Source: Verrucomicrobiota bacterium (GTDB lineage: Bacteria; Verrucomicrobiota; Verrucomicrobiia; Opitutales; Opitutaceae). From it: 14,175 nt of DNA. Each line of letters opens with the position of its first letter. Within the stretch, counting starts at the first letter, position 1. The DNA is taken from the NCBI GenBank assembly GCA_023386835.1, contig JAEWIY010000142.1:1-14175 (forward strand), in the 5' to 3' direction. The translations under genes and the position numbers were made by a program. Below the pieces are notes generated by a model, which had not been told where the DNA came from, ran no database searches, and saw only the letters and a program-made list of their open reading frames with translations. Of the stretch, positions 12,117 to 14,175 are shown in pieces.

Positions 12117-14030
12117 ATGAAATTCAGCGCCAAAATCATCGCCATTGTCCTGCTGTTTGTCGGCCTCGTGCTCATCAACTACCTGGCGTCCCAGCTGCCG
12201 CTGCGCGGCGACGCGACCGCGGAGAACATCTACACGTTGTCAGTCGGTACGCGCTCACTGCTGAGCAAGATCGAAGAGCCGGTCAGCCTCGACCTCTATT
12301 ATTCACGCAACGTTGCCGGGCTGCCGATCACCTACAAGAACTACGCGGACCGCGTGGAGGAGATGCTGCGCCAATACACGCGCGCTTCGCGCGGCAAGGT
12401 GGTCCTCAACGTCATCCGTCCGGAGCCCGACACGCCGGAGGAAGAGCAGGCCACGTTGGCCGGACTGCAGGCGCAGGTGATCCCGACCACGCGCGAACAG
12501 TTCTTCTTCGGCCTCGTGGCCACGCAGGCGGATCAGCAGAAGGCGATCGCCGCGCTCAATCCGAATCGTGAACAATTCCTCGAGTACGACCTGTCACAGC
12601 TGATCTATAGCGTGCAACAATTCGACAAGCGTCGGCTGGGCCTGCTGACGACCGTGCCGCTCAAGGCTCCGCCGTTCAATCCGATGATGATGCAGCAGGG
12701 CCGCATGCCCGAGGACCAGTTCGTCGTCAGCGAATGGCAGCGGACCTTCGACATCATCGATGTCGAGCCGACCGCGACCGAGCTGCCCTCCGACCTCGAC
12801 GCGCTCGCAATCATTCATCCACAGAACCTCAGCGACTCCCTGCAGTTCGCGATCGACCAGTTCCTGCTCTCGGGCAAGCCGGTCTTCCTCGCGCTCGATC
12901 CCTCCTCGCAGCACTTCAAGCGGCAGGCCGGCCAGATGGGCATGTTCGGTGGACCACAACCAAACGCGGGCTCCGATCTGCCGCGTCTGCTCGAGGCGTG
13001 GGGCATTTCCTACCACGCGCAGAACGTCGTGGGCGACCTTGCCAACGCGACCCAGGTCCAGGTGGGCCGCGGCCAGATCGCTCGTTTCCCCGTCTGGCTG
13101 TCGCTGACCGAGGAGGCCCTCAATGACCAAGCCATGCCGACAGCACAGCTCGCCTCCCTGCTCTTCGTCGAACCCGGTGCGCTCGAGCCGCGGGAAAACT
13201 CCGGTCTCACCTTCACGCCGCTCATCCAATCCTCCACCGAGAGCGGCTTTGTACCCAGTTTCTCGCTACAGTTGGCGCAGCCTGACGACATTGCCCGGCA
13301 GATCGAGCCCTCCGGCAGCAAAACGCTCGCCGCGATGGTGACCGGCTCGTTCAAAACCGCGTTCCCGGATGGCACGCCGAAACCCGCGGAGGAATCCGAG
13401 GAAAACAAGGAGGGCGAAAACACTGACAGCACGGAGGCCCAGCCGGAACCCGCCAAGGCGGAGGAGGCGCCCGCGAACCTGCGCCGCGAAGGCCAGGGTA
13501 CGCTGATTGTCGTCGCGGATACGGACTGGCTGCTCGACGACTACAGTGTCCGCCGGCTGAACTTCCTCGGGGTGCAGGCGGCTGAGCCGATCAACGACAA
13601 CCTCGCCTTTGGCAGCAACGCGCTCGAGTTCCTCGCCGGCTCGCAGGACCTGATTTCGATTCGCGGCAAAGGCAGCTCGCTGCGCCCCTTCACCGTGGTC
13701 CGCGCGATGGAGGCCGACGCTCAGCGCCGGTACCAGGCCCAGCTCGACGCGCTCGAAAGCCGACTGACTGAAGTGCAGCAGCGCCTGACCGAACTGCAGG
13801 GCCAAGCCACCGAGGGCAACCGGCTGGTGGCGTCGCCCGAGATCACGCAGGCGATTGAGGACTTCCAGCGGCAACAGGTCGAGATGCGACGCGAGCGCCG
13901 CGACATCCGCCGCGCCCTGCGCGAAGACGTCGACCGGCTGAAGACCCGCCTGCTGTTGGTGAACCTGCTCGCCGCGCCCGTGCTCGTCGGCGCGTTCGGG
14001 ATCTGGTTCCATCGTCAGCGCCGCCGCTAA
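12117..14030 (+). CDS. GldG-like auxiliary protein of the ABC exporter
   Basis: This 637-residue protein has one N-terminal span (about 5-26) and one C-terminal span (about 611-630, before HRQRRR). The large domain between them is predicted to be periplasmic. It begins with the GldG-type pattern NIYTLSVGTRSLLSKIEEPVSLDLYYS and continues with the ABC-type auxiliary domain (VIHPQNLSDSLQFAIDQFLL shape). An acidic, low-complexity insert lies at about 418-456, and a charged coiled coil (about 531-610) with Q/E/R heptads leads into the last span. In Bacteroidota GldG works with GldA and GldF in gliding and secretion, but similar trios occur widely in non-gliding bacteria, so no motility role is claimed. 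Confidence 0.87.
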   Translation: MKFSAKIIAIVLLFVGLVLINYLASQLPLRGDATAENIYTLSVGTRSLLSKIEEPVSLDLYYSRNVAGLPITYKNYADRVEEMLRQYTRASRGKVVLNVIRPEPDTPEEEQATLAGLQAQVIPTTREQFFFGLVATQADQQKAIAALNPNREQFLEYDLSQLIYSVQQFDKRRLGLLTTVPLKAPPFNPMMMQQGRMPEDQFVVSEWQRTFDIIDVEPTATELPSDLDALAIIHPQNLSDSLQFAIDQFLLSGKPVFLALDPSSQHFKRQAGQMGMFGGPQPNAGSDLPRLLEAWGISYHAQNVVGDLANATQVQVGRGQIARFPVWLSLTEEALNDQAMPTAQLASLLFVEPGALEPRENSGLTFTPLIQSSTESGFVPSFSLQLAQPDDIARQIEPSGSKTLAAMVTGSFKTAFPDGTPKPAEESEENKEGENTDSTEAQPEPAKAEEAPANLRREGQGTLIVVADTDWLLDDYSVRRLNFLGVQAAEPINDNLAFGSNALEFLAGSQDLISIRGKGSSLRPFTVVRAMEADAQRRYQAQLDALESRLTEVQQRLTELQGQATEGNRLVASPEITQAIEDFQRQQVEMRRERRDIRRALREDVDRLKTRLLLVNLLAAPVLVGAFGIWFHRQRRR

Positions 14031-14078
14031 CCCGGCGTCAACCCATCAGCCGAACGTCACCACGTTCCGACTACATCC

Positions 14079-14175
14079 ATGAAGCTGAAGACTCTCCTGA
14101 TTGTTGTCGTCCTTTTGGCCGCGGCCTCGGCCGTCGTCTATTTCGTGCAACGACCCGATGCGCCCGCGGCCGCCG
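14079..14175 (+). CDS. N-terminus of a membrane-anchored protein, probably DUF4340 family (partial)
   Basis: The first 32 codons are present: MKLKTLLIVVVLLAAASAVVYFV, a single hydrophobic N-terminal span, then QRPDAPAAA running off the window end. It starts 48 nt after the GldG-like gene. In comparable GldA/F/G-like operons the fourth gene usually encodes a DUF4340 protein with exactly such an anchor; that assignment rests on position, because the diagnostic domain is outside the window. Confidence 0.6.
   Translation, partial: MKLKTLLIVVVLLAAASAVVYFVQRPDAPAAA

Overview
The window is a GC-rich (roughly 60-65% by eye), densely coded bacterial chromosome segment. Protein style and gene set (sigma / small membrane protein / Spy-like triads, long-form leuA, GldA/GldF/GldG-like ABC operon, few Shine-Dalgarno sequences) suggest a Gram-negative of the Verrucomicrobiota, perhaps Opitutaceae. 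This placement is inference from gene style and has not been checked against a database. No rRNA, tRNA, insertion sequence, prophage or CRISPR array is visible.

Left part (1-4344). A probable upstream gene ends at base 33 and overlaps a gamma-glutamylcyclotransferase-family gene (+). Everything else up to 4344 is on the minus strand. Read in the direction of transcription it is: an ECF sigma factor, a 99-residue single-TM protein, a Spy/CnrX-like membrane-anchored protein, a stand-alone CoaC (phosphopantothenoylcysteine decarboxylase), the small SRP RNA gene ffs, and dnaX. The first three overlap or almost touch and resemble the CnrH/CnrY/CnrX sigma, anti-sigma and periplasmic sensor module. 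The most striking feature is in dnaX. Frame 0 stops just after an A10 run that contains the heptamer A AAA AAG, giving a gamma-sized product of 384 aa. The -1 frame stays open for another 140 codons, giving a tau-sized product of about 523 aa. This looks like programmed slippage with the opposite polarity to E. coli, where frame 0 encodes tau.

Middle part (4345-8841). A 402-bp divergent intergenic region carries a candidate promoter and an 11-bp perfect inverted repeat in the presumed leader of leuA (+). Then come a convergent LptF/LptG-family permease (-) and a divergent rlmN (+). The short gap between lptG and rlmN is filled by a tandem repeat of about 10 bp of a kind that appears to be dispersed in many genomes.

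Right part (8853-14175, all +). An acyl-carrier protein with a DSL attachment serine and a ketosynthase with an intact Cys-His-Lys-His active site overlap by ATGA. After a hairpin there follows an ABC export operon: ATPase, six-TM permease, GldG-like auxiliary protein, and the start of a fourth membrane-anchored gene (probably DUF4340) cut by the window end. The pair and the ABC operon may or may not be functionally linked.
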